This document shows positions 1 through 8,297 of a DNA stretch of 64,000 bases, one piece after another; position 1 is the stretch's first letter; each line of letters begins with the position of its first letter. The stretch covers positions 26,497-90,496 of the forward strand of contig JACZJI010000047.1 of NCBI GenBank assembly GCA_014860665.1. Direction: 5' to 3'. Position numbers and translations under genes: made by a program. The stretch comes from Bacteroidales bacterium (GTDB lineage Bacteria; Bacteroidota; Bacteroidia; Bacteroidales; F082). The notes below the pieces were generated by a model that did no database searches, was not told the origin of the DNA, and saw only the letters and a list, made by a program, of their open reading frames with translations.

Positions 1-54
1 CATGAATTTTCTCAATTAAGTTCATTGACATCTTTAATTAAAATTTTCGCACTG

Positions 55-74
55 CAAAAGTATTACTAATTTTG
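55..74. promoter_or_regulatory. Candidate back-to-back -7 elements at left edge
   Basis: The plus strand carries TAATTTTG at 67-74, matching the Bacteroidetes -7 consensus TAnnTTTG, and could serve the DUF4271-hemD genes. The minus strand carries TACTTTTG (55-62), which would serve a leftward gene; a CAT at 1-3 could be its ATG, with the gene body outside the window. Neither has a perfect TTTG -33 element at the usual 18-21 base spacing, so both are tentative. Confidence 0.35.
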
Positions 75-160
75 TTGCGGGTATATAACTTGTGATTTTT
101 CTAACACAATTTGGAATGAGTCATAATAAATTTATTATCAGAATTATAACTATTTGATTT

Positions 161-979
161 GTGACTAGTAACCTTTTTCTTATCAATCAGAATTTTAGTG
201 CAGATTCGGTTGCAAAAGCTGTGACGAATTCGACTTCTCAGGATAGCCTTCATCAGGTTATTCAAGGCAGTTTTTTACATACAGGAGGTAAGTTATTTGA
301 TGCTCAACATCCCGTTTTGTCAGTGGACTATACGGCATTACACGGGCAATACTGGATTTTTTACTTGCTTTTTGGGTTAATCGCACTTTTCGCTTTTATC
401 AGATACTATTTCTCAAGTGATTTGAGATCATTGATGTCTTCATTGAGAAAAAATATGTCTCGGCAGGAAAATGATGGTAGTAGTAAGGCAGGATTTATTG
501 TCCCCATATTCCTGTTTATTAACTTTTTCATCAGCATGGGAATATTGTTGATGGCAGTAAACCAAGAGTTCCATTTGATAAATGCGGCTAATATTTCCGT
601 TTTTAATTTCTTTTTGTTTTCCGGAGCTCTTGTTTTAGGATATTATTTATTCAATGAGTTTACCATTCTTTTGGTAGGTCTCCTTTTTGGAACTTCAAAA
701 CAGGCATTATTACATGCAAAAACCGGTTCCTACCTTATTTATATCCTAGGAATTCTATTGACTCCATTGTTGTTATTTTATTTTTTTACAGGGTTAGATT
801 TTTTGTTGTATATTTCTGGTGTATTGATAGTTGTGGCCACTGTTTTTAAATGGATTCTTTTGTTAAGAAATAGCTATTCCTTAAATCACTATACTCCTTT
901 TCATATTATTTTGTATCTTTGCGGGCTTGAAATAATACCCATTATGCTACTGATAAAAGTGGGCATGATTTATGCATGA
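161..979 (+). CDS. DUF4271 family integral membrane protein
   Basis: Predicted inner-membrane protein of 272 residues with about six or seven hydrophobic segments (roughly residues 65-81, 112-133, 145-165, 168-178, 192-210, 212-233 and 248-268). The polar N-terminal 60 residues precede the first segment. The ORF opens with GTG; no upstream in-frame ATG was preferred because a stop-rich AT spacer precedes it. In Bacteroidetes, DUF4271 proteins commonly sit directly upstream of uroporphyrinogen-III synthase, as here, which is the main reason for the family call. Biochemical function is unknown; a link to heme synthesis or envelope function is only suggested by the neighbour. The nearby hemD begins 62 bases downstream and is probably co-transcribed. 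Confidence 0.75.
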   Translation: MTSNLFLINQNFSADSVAKAVTNSTSQDSLHQVIQGSFLHTGGKLFDAQHPVLSVDYTALHGQYWIFYLLFGLIALFAFIRYYFSSDLRSLMSSLRKNMSRQENDGSSKAGFIVPIFLFINFFISMGILLMAVNQEFHLINAANISVFNFFLFSGALVLGYYLFNEFTILLVGLLFGTSKQALLHAKTGSYLIYILGILLTPLLLFYFFTGLDFLLYISGVLIVVATVFKWILLLRNSYSLNHYTPFHIILYLCGLEIIPIMLLIKVGMIYA

Positions 980-1041
980 TAGAGTATATAAGTCAGTAGT
1001 AGCAGGGTTTTTTAATTTTTAAAACTAAAAAACACGGGACT

Positions 1042-1818
1042 TTGAGGGTAAAAAACATTCTTGTATCGCAGCCGAAGCCTGCCGATATCAGCAAGTCTCC
1101 CTATGGAGAATTAGGTGAAAAGTATAATTTGAATATTGAGTTTAAGAAATTCATCACCATTGAAGGAATTTCCTCTCAGGAATTCAGGATGAATAAAAAC
1201 TCATTTAATGGACATACTGCGGTTATTTTGACCAGTCGTCACGCTGTTGACCACTTTTTCAGAATTGCCAAAGAACTCCGTCATGAAATCCCTGATTCAT
1301 TTAAGTACTTTTGCAATTCCGAGTCCATCGCTTATTATCTTCAGAAGTATGTTCAATACAGAAAGCGGAAAATATTTTTTGGAAAGCAAACTTTCACAGA
1401 TCTGCTTGAATTGATTAAAAAACATAGTGAAGAAGATTTTCTAATCCCTACATCTGATATTCCAAATCAGCAGATGTTTTCTATGCTTGACAAGGAAAAA
1501 ATTAAGTATTCACAGGGTGTAATTTATAGAACAGTTCCCAGTGATTTATCTGACCTGGATATTAAAGGTTATGATATGCTCATATTCTTTAGCCCGGCAG
1601 GTGTGGAATCGCTGTTGAAGAACTTTCCTCTTTACGAGCAAGGTGAACAACTGATTGCGGCTTTTGGTCCTGCCACTAACCAGGCAATTAAAGATGCAGG
1701 TTTGCGACTCGATATTCCTGCACCTACACAGGCTTCTCCGTCAATGGCCATGGCTATAGAGGAGTATATTGAACTTCAGGAAAAAGAAAGAAAAAAGCTA
1801 AAGAAAAAAATAGGTTGA
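1042..1818 (+). CDS. hemD: Uroporphyrinogen-III synthase (HemD)
   Basis: Enzyme that cyclises hydroxymethylbilane to uroporphyrinogen III in tetrapyrrole synthesis. The 258-residue protein has the two-lobed HemD layout: an N-terminal beginning VKNILVSQPKP, a middle segment with TSRHAVDHFF near residue 55, and a C-terminal lobe with MLIFFSPAGVESLL (about 180-193) and AAFGPATNQAIKDAG (about 211-225), where the conserved 'FtSpsgv' and 'a(I/F)GpaTa' motifs of the family fall. The C-terminus ends in a Lys/Glu-rich tail. Start is TTG at 1042, chosen because the reading begins at the first beta strand; no closer ATG exists. It converges on ispE 11 bases downstream. Confidence 0.85.
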   Translation: MRVKNILVSQPKPADISKSPYGELGEKYNLNIEFKKFITIEGISSQEFRMNKNSFNGHTAVILTSRHAVDHFFRIAKELRHEIPDSFKYFCNSESIAYYLQKYVQYRKRKIFFGKQTFTDLLELIKKHSEEDFLIPTSDIPNQQMFSMLDKEKIKYSQGVIYRTVPSDLSDLDIKGYDMLIFFSPAGVESLLKNFPLYEQGEQLIAAFGPATNQAIKDAGLRLDIPAPTQASPSMAMAIEEYIELQEKERKKLKKKIG

Positions 1819-1828
1819 AAATATTGAG

Positions 1829-1862
1829 CCTAAAGATGAAATATTTGATATTTCATGTTAGG
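1829..1862. terminator. Convergent hemD/ispE terminator-like hairpin
   Basis: Arms 1829-1844 and 1848-1862 can pair around a TTG loop: a nine-base ATGAAATAT/ATATTTCAT core, a small bulge, then CCTAA/TTAGG. It is followed by TTTT on the plus strand. It overlaps the last codons and stop of ispE, so both convergent genes may end here. AT-rich, so only moderately stable. Confidence 0.5.
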
Positions 1863-2639
1863 TTTTGATGTTGTAAAACGGGGTTTGTTTTTATAAATCC
1901 CGTAAACCGTTGAGCCACTTCCGGTAAGTGATGCATATATTGCTCCGTTTTTTATAAGTTCATTTTTCAAAACCTCTAATTTAGGATATCCTGGAAAAAT
2001 GACATTTTCAAAGTCATTGGTCAGGAGCGTATCCCATTTTTCAATTGGTTTGTTAATCACATTATGCAAATTGGTCTTTTGTATGAAAGGCTCTTTGAAC
2101 AACGAGTAGGCTTCCTTTGTTTTGATTGAGAAATCAGGAAAAGCAAGCACAAGAAAATAGCCTTTTAAACAAAGGTCGATTTCATGAAAAACATCTCCCT
2201 TCCCGAAAGCAATGACAGGTTTGTTCTCAATGAAAAACGGGCAATCACTCCCTAATTCTCCGGCGAGCTTTTTAAGTTTGTCATTATTTAGACCCAACTG
2301 GAAAAAGCGATTAAGGCCCGATAACATATAGGCTGCATCTGACGATCCGCCTCCAAGCCCACTCCCCGTAGGGATATTTTTTATCAGATGGATTTCAATT
2401 TCAGGAACAGAGTACTTGGTTCGCATTAAATGGAATGCTTTAAATACCAGGTTTTCTTCAATCGGACCAGGTATATTTATCCCATAAATTCTCAGGTCAA
2501 ACCGTGATGCCGGATAAAATTCTATCACATCAAAAAAGGGGATAGGGTAAAGCACGGTTTCAATGTCATGAAAACCATCAGGCCTTTTTCGTGTAATATG
2601 AAGCCCTAAATTTATTTTGGCATTTGCGAACAAGATCAT
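1830..2639 (-). CDS. ispE: 4-diphosphocytidyl-2-C-methyl-D-erythritol kinase (IspE)
   Basis: GHMP-family kinase that phosphorylates CDP-methylerythritol at the 2-hydroxyl in the non-mevalonate isoprenoid pathway. The N-terminus (FANAKINLGLHITRKRPDGF) is the IspE substrate motif, and the ATP-binding glycine loop PTGSGLGGGSSDAAYML is at about residues 91-107. The C-terminal GHMP motif SLTGSGSTVYGIY is near residue 240. Length 269 is slightly short for the family (about 280). It is transcribed away from the GH3-like gene and converges with hemD. A minus-strand CAAAnnTA at 2718-2725 (TAATTTTG read leftward) could be its -7 element but lacks a -33 match. Confidence 0.93.
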   Translation of the reverse strand: MILFANAKINLGLHITRKRPDGFHDIETVLYPIPFFDVIEFYPASRFDLRIYGINIPGPIEENLVFKAFHLMRTKYSVPEIEIHLIKNIPTGSGLGGGSSDAAYMLSGLNRFFQLGLNNDKLKKLAGELGSDCPFFIENKPVIAFGKGDVFHEIDLCLKGYFLVLAFPDFSIKTKEAYSLFKEPFIQKTNLHNVINKPIEKWDTLLTNDFENVIFPGYPKLEVLKNELIKNGAIYASLTGSGSTVYGIYKNKPRFTTSKPNMKYQIFHL

Positions 2640-2786
2640 AATAACTAAATCCTGATTTATATCATTTTATTCTTTTGTATGAATCTCTTTTCATTAAACC
2701 AAATTCTTTGTTGATGTCAAAATTAATGCTTTACTTTTTTCATGGATAAAACTGCATTCTTTTTGTTCCTTCTAAGTTTTCCTCGG

Positions 2787-2816
2787 TCTGATATTATCAA
2801 AAACTTATTAAATTTG
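2787..2816 (+). promoter_or_regulatory. Candidate promoter for the GH3-dNK-kdsB genes
   Basis: TCTG (2787-2790), 18 bases, then TAAATTTG (2809-2816). The -7 is a full match to TAnnTTTG; the -33 has one mismatch to TTTG. Transcription would start about 20-25 bases before the GH3-like start codon. Confidence 0.5.
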
Positions 2817-2846
2817 AATTTCGTTTTTAAGTCCAAAAAATAATCC

Positions 2847-4385
2847 ATGGCAATCATAAATTCTGTTCTCAACTGGCTTGTTAGGAAGCGTATGCATCAG
2901 ATTGAATATTTTAAAGCGTTTCCTGATGAGGTGCAGCGAGATTTGTTTTTACACCTAATCTCCTATTCTGAAGAAACGGAATGGGGACAGAAATATGATT
3001 ACCGTTCCATTAAAAATCCTGAAATTTTTCGTGAAAGGGTTCCGGTAAGTACATATGAAGATTTGATGCCTATCATCGAACGATTGAAAGATGGTGAGCA
3101 AAATCTGCTTTGGCCGGGAGAAGTAAAATGGTTTGCAAAATCATCTGGAACCTCAGGAAGCAAGAGCAAATTTATTCCTATCAGCAGGTTTACGTTGGAA
3201 GAGTGTCATTATAAAGCCGGTAAGGATGTTTTGACTTTGTATTTGAATAACTTTCCTGAATCTGAAGTTTTTCAGGGAAAAGGACTGCTCATGGGCGGGA
3301 GTCAGAATATTCAGGAGGTTACCAACAGCTCTTATTATGAAGGGGACCTTTCAGCAATTTTGATTCATAATATGCCTTATTGGGCGCAAATTTTAAGAAC
3401 ACCTTCTCAATCCATTGCTTTGATGGATGAATGGGAAAGTAAGCTTACATTGATGGCTGAAGCCACAATGAATCATAATGTTACAAGTATTTCGGGGGTT
3501 CCTTCCTGGACTCTGGTCTTGTTGAACAGAATTCTTGAGTTGTCAGGCAAGAAATATATCACGGAAGTATGGCCTGATCTCGAAGTATTTTTTCATGGTG
3601 GTGTAAGTTTTACGCCTTACAGGGATCAATATTTGTCGTTGATTCCAAAGAGCGATATGCACTATTTTGAAACCTACAATGCATCGGAAGGCTTCTTTGC
3701 TATCCAGGACAGGCCTAATGCATCGGATATGTTGCTGATGCTTGACTATGGTATTTACTATGAGTTCATTCGGGTCGAGGATATTGGTGTAAGTTTTCCA
3801 AAATCTCTTACCCTTGATGAGGTAGAGCTCTTTACCAATTATGCTATGGTAATTTCCACAAATTCAGGTCTTTGGCGTTATATGATAGGTGATACCATTC
3901 AGTTTACTTCAAAAAAACCGTACCGTATTCAGGTTACCGGAAGAACGAAGAATTTTATTAACATTGTAGGGGAAGAGTTAATGGTGGATAATGCGGAAAA
4001 AGCTTTAACTGTGGCAGCATCTAAAACCGGTGCTAAGTTGAGAGATTATACGGCTGCACCGCTTTATCAGGATGATAAAATCAGGCATGAATGGCTGATA
4101 GAATTTGCGACTCCTCCTTCTGATTTTGAGGTATTTTCAAAGGTTTTTGATGAATCGCTGAAAAGCCTGAATTCAGATTATGAGGCGAAGAGATATCACG
4201 ATTTGGTCCTAAAACCGCCATTGCTCAAGGCATTGGAAGAAGGTAGTTTTTACAGTTGGCTGAAGCGAAATAATAAACTGGGCGGGCAGCATAAAGTGCC
4301 TCGCTTGATGAATCAAAGAGTGATTGTTGATGATATTTTGGCAAATAGCAACTTAGCAGAAAATAATTTTAATCTAAATATCTAA
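2847..4385 (+). CDS. GH3-like (auxin-responsive promoter family) acyl-adenylate enzyme
   Basis: A 512-residue member of the GH3 family, which in plants conjugates amino acids to jasmonate or auxin through an acyl-adenylate; the bacterial substrates are unknown. Visible motifs are the ATP-binding loop KSSGTSGSKSKFIPIS (about residues 98-113), HGGVSFTPYRDQY (about 250-262), the adenylate-binding YNASEGFF (about 277-284), and the C-terminal hinge region TGRTKNFINIVGEELM (about 366-381). Length fits bacterial GH3 proteins. It starts with ATG at 2847, has its own promoter candidate and is followed after four bases by a deoxynucleoside kinase, so the two are probably co-transcribed. The true acid substrate and acceptor cannot be read from sequence. 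Confidence 0.85.
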   Translation: MAIINSVLNWLVRKRMHQIEYFKAFPDEVQRDLFLHLISYSEETEWGQKYDYRSIKNPEIFRERVPVSTYEDLMPIIERLKDGEQNLLWPGEVKWFAKSSGTSGSKSKFIPISRFTLEECHYKAGKDVLTLYLNNFPESEVFQGKGLLMGGSQNIQEVTNSSYYEGDLSAILIHNMPYWAQILRTPSQSIALMDEWESKLTLMAEATMNHNVTSISGVPSWTLVLLNRILELSGKKYITEVWPDLEVFFHGGVSFTPYRDQYLSLIPKSDMHYFETYNASEGFFAIQDRPNASDMLLMLDYGIYYEFIRVEDIGVSFPKSLTLDEVELFTNYAMVISTNSGLWRYMIGDTIQFTSKKPYRIQVTGRTKNFINIVGEELMVDNAEKALTVAASKTGAKLRDYTAAPLYQDDKIRHEWLIEFATPPSDFEVFSKVFDESLKSLNSDYEAKRYHDLVLKPPLLKALEEGSFYSWLKRNNKLGGQHKVPRLMNQRVIVDDILANSNLAENNFNLNI

Positions 4386-4389
4386 TAGA

Positions 4390-5001
4390 ATGCATATAGC
4401 TATCGCAGGGAATATAGGTTCGGGAAAAACTACCCTGACTCGCGTTTTATCCAAACACTATGGATGGAAACCCCTTTTTGAAGACGTCGAAAATAATCCT
4501 TACCTGCAAAGTTTCTATGAAGACATGCAGCGTTGGTCCTTTAATCTTCAGGTTTACTTTTTGAACAGCCGATTCAGACAGGTTGTAGAGATACGCAGAA
4601 GCGGGAAAAATGTAATTCAGGATCGTAGTATCTATGAAGATGCTTATATTTTCGCGCCAAACCTGCACAGCATGAACCTTATGTCAACCCGTGATTTTGA
4701 AAACTATATTTCACTGTTCGAGTTGATGAGCTCCTTTATCCAACCCCCTGATTTGCTGATCTATTTGAGGGCCTCGGTTCCTACTTTGGTAGAACAGATT
4801 CAGAAAAGAGGCCGTGATTATGAAGAATCCATCAGACTTGATTACCTCAAGTTGCTTAATGAGAGGTATGAAGCCTGGATTAACAACTACAAATTGGGCA
4901 AACTGCTTTTTATCAATGTTGATAGTATGGATTTCATGAACCCGGAAGATATCAGTGTCGTCATTGAAAAGGTTGACGCTGAAATTAACGGATTGTTTTA
5001 A
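4390..5001 (+). CDS. Deoxynucleoside kinase (dNK/dGK family)
   Basis: Salvage kinase that phosphorylates deoxynucleosides with ATP. The 203-residue protein opens with the P-loop IAIAGNIGSGKTTLTRVLS (residues 3-21), then the substrate-binding EDVENNPYL (about 32-40), the QDRSIYEDAYIF motif (about 77-88, equivalent to the DRS catalytic motif) and the LID segment containing QKRGRDYEESI (about 137-147). These match the Bacteroidetes deoxyadenosine/deoxyguanosine kinase group. Specificity for dA, dG or dC cannot be decided here. The start is four bases after the GH3-like stop and the next gene begins 12 bases on, consistent with one transcript. Confidence 0.88.
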   Translation: MHIAIAGNIGSGKTTLTRVLSKHYGWKPLFEDVENNPYLQSFYEDMQRWSFNLQVYFLNSRFRQVVEIRRSGKNVIQDRSIYEDAYIFAPNLHSMNLMSTRDFENYISLFELMSSFIQPPDLLIYLRASVPTLVEQIQKRGRDYEESIRLDYLKLLNERYEAWINNYKLGKLLFINVDSMDFMNPEDISVVIEKVDAEINGLF

Positions 5002-5013
5002 TCAATTTTGGTT

Positions 5014-5766
5014 ATGAAAGTTCTCGGTGTCATACCGTCTCGGTATCAATCTACCCGTTTTCCTGGTAAGCCATTGGCTGATATTATGGGAAAAAGCATG
5101 ATTTCAAGAGTTTATGAGCAGGCTTCCAAGGCGGATTCTGTTGATGAGCTGATTGTTGCTACAGATGACGAACGTATTGCCAGTCATGTAAGAGGCTTTG
5201 GTGGAAAGGTTATGATGACATCCGAAAATCACACAAACGGTACTTCCCGCTGTTTGGAAGTGTTGGAAACTATAAATAAAATGGGGAAGGAGTTTGATAT
5301 AGTTGTGAACATTCAGGGAGACGAACCCTTTATTCAACCTGAACAAATCGATCAGTTAGTTAATATATTTTCTGACGGAGTGACAGAAATTGCAAGTCTT
5401 GCCTCAAAAATTACCTCAAAAAAAGATCTTTTTGATCCCAATGTGGTGAAAGTAGTGATGAATCCAAAAGGAAATGCACTTTATTTCAGCCGTCAGACAA
5501 TTCCATTTTTAAGAGGAATTGCACAAGAAACCTGGTTAGAAAGGGGTTTATTTTATAAGCACATTGGCATTTACGCGTATAAATCAATTATTCTAAAGAA
5601 AATCAATGATTTAACACCAACTCCGTTGGAAGAATTTGAAAAACTGGAACAGCTTCGCTGGTTAGAAAATAACATGGTGATAAGGCTTGGAATTACCGAT
5701 TATAAAGGGGTTGGCATCGACACCCCTGAAGATATTGCAAAACTTATTAACAATTCTTGCGATTAA
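5014..5766 (+). CDS. kdsB: 3-deoxy-manno-octulosonate cytidylyltransferase (KdsB)
   Basis: Activates Kdo as CMP-Kdo for lipopolysaccharide core synthesis. The N-terminus KVLGVIPSRYQSTRFPGKPL is the CMP-Kdo synthetase nucleotide-binding signature; NHTNGTSRCLEV (near residue 75) and VNIQGDEPFI (near 99) follow, and GVGIDTPEDIAKL closes the protein. I start at ATG 5014; an in-frame TTG six bases upstream would add only two residues and separates the protein from its conserved start. Length 250 is typical. The presence of kdsB shows a Kdo-containing outer membrane, consistent with a Gram-negative Bacteroidetes. Confidence 0.95.
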   Translation: MKVLGVIPSRYQSTRFPGKPLADIMGKSMISRVYEQASKADSVDELIVATDDERIASHVRGFGGKVMMTSENHTNGTSRCLEVLETINKMGKEFDIVVNIQGDEPFIQPEQIDQLVNIFSDGVTEIASLASKITSKKDLFDPNVVKVVMNPKGNALYFSRQTIPFLRGIAQETWLERGLFYKHIGIYAYKSIILKKINDLTPTPLEEFEKLEQLRWLENNMVIRLGITDYKGVGIDTPEDIAKLINNSCD

Positions 5767-5820
5767 ACCGAAGTGTCCGTAAATTAGCCGTGCTATTATA
5801 GTATCCATAAACCTGCACAA

Positions 5821-7104
5821 ATGAAGATAGCAAAATACGTTGGTGATTTATTGTATAATTATGAATGCGTGGTCATTCCAGGCTTGGGAGGTTTTTTGAC
5901 CAGTGATAAATCAGCAACGATTAATTCTTCTTCGAACCTTTTTAAACCACCTTTCAAGCAAATACATTTTAATGCTTATTTAAAAACCAATGACGGATTA
6001 CTGGTTAATTATATAGCAAGAGAGGAAGGTGTTGAATATAAAGAAGCAAAAGAGCAGGTTGATCGTTTTGTTTTACTATGCGATAGCGCCTTAAGAGAAG
6101 GTAAAAGAATTAATTTCCATAGAATTGGGTATTTATATCTGAATCAAAACCAGAAAATTGCGTTTGAACAGGACAATTCTGTTAATTACAACCCAGATGC
6201 TTTTGGCCTGACCAGTTTTATTTCTCCGGCAATTTATAAGGTTACTCCCGAAGAAATATTAAGAGAGAAGGTGGGTTCACAACCGGTGCCGGAGAGAAAA
6301 TCTCACAACCAGAGTGAAAAAAGCCCGGCTTCCCCGGTGGCTGAACCACAAAAAAAAGTTGTGAAAACTCACTTGGTTGCCAGCAAGAGAATATCTCCCT
6401 ATAGAACACAGATGACTCTTATGTCAATTCTGATTTTGCTCATGTTGGTTGGTTGGGGATTTATGCACAAAACAGAAGTAACAAAATACTACAATAATTA
6501 TACTTCGGTAATTCCCTGGATTTATTCCAGTCCAAATGCATATCTTGCTGATAACATTAACCATGAGCCATTTGCAAAGATGAGTAAAAGCAAAACGGGT
6601 CTGTGGATAGTATCGCTTTTTGATAAGAACAATGACAATACAAGTAGTAAAAAAATAATTGCTAAAAAGTCAAATAGTTCACCTGAGAGTAATACGACAG
6701 CAACTGAATCTGCAATAAAAACAACTGTTCAGCCAACAAATGAACTTAAAGTTGCAGAAAATAAACCAGCAACTGAGAACAAGGTTGTTTCTGACAGTAA
6801 TCCTGTGGAGAAAAAAGAAGTCCCGAATTCTGTTCCCTCATCAAATAATGTAAAGCAAACTCAGAATTCCTCCGCCAGCGGACATATTTATATTATTGCC
6901 GGTGCCTTTAAAGATGAAGGCAATGCAGCTAACCTGATCCAGAAACTTAGAGCAAAAGGTTATCCGGCTGTTGAAGCTGGAATCACAAGATCCGGACTAC
7001 ACAGAGTTGCATTTGGTGATTATAATAATAAAGTGCAGGCCGAGCAGCAATTGCTTGCAATCAGAGAAAAAGAGAACCCTTCGGCTTGGATCTTTGAGAA
7101 CTAA
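5821..7104 (+). CDS. HU-like (CCDC81-type) / transmembrane / SPOR domain protein
   Basis: A 427-residue inner-membrane protein with a composite layout. The first ~150 residues resemble the paired bacterial CCDC81-type HU domains found in Bacteroidetes (opening KIAKYVGDLLYNYECVVIPG; RINFHRIGYLYL near 100). One membrane helix follows at about residues 199-216, then a low-complexity Ser/Thr/Lys/Asn linker, then a C-terminal SPOR domain (about 353-427, containing YIIAGAFKDEGNAANLIQKL and HRVAFGDYNN). SPOR domains bind denuded septal peptidoglycan, so the protein probably sits at the division site with the HU-like part in the cytoplasm. No partner is encoded beside it. It is a single gene followed by trmB 17 bases later. 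Confidence 0.82.
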   Translation: MKIAKYVGDLLYNYECVVIPGLGGFLTSDKSATINSSSNLFKPPFKQIHFNAYLKTNDGLLVNYIAREEGVEYKEAKEQVDRFVLLCDSALREGKRINFHRIGYLYLNQNQKIAFEQDNSVNYNPDAFGLTSFISPAIYKVTPEEILREKVGSQPVPERKSHNQSEKSPASPVAEPQKKVVKTHLVASKRISPYRTQMTLMSILILLMLVGWGFMHKTEVTKYYNNYTSVIPWIYSSPNAYLADNINHEPFAKMSKSKTGLWIVSLFDKNNDNTSSKKIIAKKSNSSPESNTTATESAIKTTVQPTNELKVAENKPATENKVVSDSNPVEKKEVPNSVPSSNNVKQTQNSSASGHIYIIAGAFKDEGNAANLIQKLRAKGYPAVEAGITRSGLHRVAFGDYNNKVQAEQQLLAIREKENPSAWIFEN

Positions 7105-7121
7105 CATAAAACTGCAGAGTA

Positions 7122-7841
7122 TTGGGAAAAAAGAATAAACTCCAGCGTTTTGCTGAAAACCTCACTTTTGATAATCTGTTTCAATATTCATACGAGGAAG
7201 TAATCAAGGGTTTTCCTTACAGGGGAAAATGGAACCAGTTTTTTGGGAACAATAATAAAATAGTTCTTGAACTGGCTTGCGGAAAGGGTGAATATACCGT
7301 TGGACTGGCCAGGAAATATCCAAATGCTAACTTTATTGGTGTTGATATCAAAGGTGCCCGGATGTGGCGTGGTTTAAAGACAGCACAAGAAGAAGGTCTT
7401 AAAAATGTAGCTTTTATCAGGACACGCATCAATCTTATAGAGTATTTCTTTGCTCAAAACGAGGTAGATGAAATATGGATTACCTTTCCTGATCCACAAG
7501 TCAAAGAAAGCCGTGAAAAGAAGCGACTCACTTCACCACAATTTCTTAAATTGTACACTAATTTTCTCAAACCAGAAGGAATAATTCATCTGAAAACAGA
7601 TGGGATATTACTATACGACTATACCAGGGAAGTAATTGAAGAAGGTGGGCACATGCTTTTGTATGCAAATGAAGATATCTATGGCTCTGATCTAAAAAAT
7701 GAAGTCACCGGGATACAGACTTTTTATGAAAAGAAGTGGCTTTCTTATCAGACAAAAATAAGATATCTGAAATTTCAGTTAAACCCGGAATTATTTTCAG
7801 CAAATATGCCTGAAGATGGAAAACAAAAACGGTTTTTTTGA
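7122..7841 (+). CDS. trmB: tRNA (guanine-N7-)-methyltransferase (TrmB)
   Basis: S-adenosylmethionine-dependent enzyme that makes m7G46 in tRNA. The SAM-binding motif LELACGKGEYTVGLA is at about residues 49-63, followed by NFIGVDIKGARMWRG (about 70-84) and the TrmB signature WITFPDPQVKE (about 119-129). Start is TTG at 7122, giving the usual Bacteroidetes beginning GKKNKLQRFAEN; no suitable ATG lies near. The 239-residue length is normal for the group. Its last 26 bases overlap the start of the alkyltransferase-like gene in another frame, so the two are translationally coupled. Confidence 0.93.
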   Translation: MGKKNKLQRFAENLTFDNLFQYSYEEVIKGFPYRGKWNQFFGNNNKIVLELACGKGEYTVGLARKYPNANFIGVDIKGARMWRGLKTAQEEGLKNVAFIRTRINLIEYFFAQNEVDEIWITFPDPQVKESREKKRLTSPQFLKLYTNFLKPEGIIHLKTDGILLYDYTREVIEEGGHMLLYANEDIYGSDLKNEVTGIQTFYEKKWLSYQTKIRYLKFQLNPELFSANMPEDGKQKRFF

Positions 7842-8157
7842 GCAGGTTTATCAGGTTGTTCTGCAAATACCTTACGGAAGAGTTACTTCTTACGGCGCCA
7901 TTGCAGCATATTTGGGAAGTAAAGGCTCTGCAAGGATGGTGGGTTGGGCTTTAAACAGCTCACGATTCAGTAAAGTGAGTATTCCGGCACACCGTGTTGT
8001 AAATCAGGCCGGGTTACTTACAGGGAAAAGGCATTTCGGAGGACAGGATATCATGGAAGAGCTCCTGAGAAGCGAGGGGATAACTGTTGAAGGAGGCCAG
8101 ATTATGAATATGGAGCACTACTTTTGGGATCCATCTAAAGAATTGGAGGGGTATTAA
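7816..8157 (+). CDS. Alkyltransferase-like protein (MGMT family, no catalytic cysteine)
   Basis: A 113-residue protein with only the C-terminal DNA-binding fold of O6-alkylguanine-DNA alkyltransferase. The helix-turn-helix region GRVTSYGAIAAYLG (about 20-33) and arginine-finger region SARMVGWALNSS (about 37-48) are intact. The active-site motif, PCHR in true alkyltransferases, reads PAHRVV (about 57-62), so the acceptor cysteine is alanine. Known alkyltransferase-like proteins bind O6-alkylguanine and hand it to nucleotide excision repair rather than repairing it directly; that role is inferred here. The gene overlaps trmB by 26 bases, an arrangement that suggests coupled expression. Confidence 0.87.
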   Translation: MENKNGFFEQVYQVVLQIPYGRVTSYGAIAAYLGSKGSARMVGWALNSSRFSKVSIPAHRVVNQAGLLTGKRHFGGQDIMEELLRSEGITVEGGQIMNMEHYFWDPSKELEGY

Positions 8158-8274
8158 GATATCTTATTCGAAGATTGAAATAAAATTGAAAATATCTGCT
8201 TCTAAAGTGCCGGAGATAGTGATAATCAGATTATTTTTAAGAAATATTTGATTTTAGAAAACAAGCAATTCTCG

Positions 8275-8282
8275 TAATTTCG
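8275..8282 (+). promoter_or_regulatory. Weak -7 candidate upstream of the mannosyltransferase
   Basis: TAATTTCG has one mismatch to TAnnTTTG and lies 15 bases before the start codon. A TTTG at 8247-8250 is 24 bases upstream, slightly farther than usual. Confidence 0.3.
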
Positions 8283-8297
8283 CAAAAAAGTATTTTT

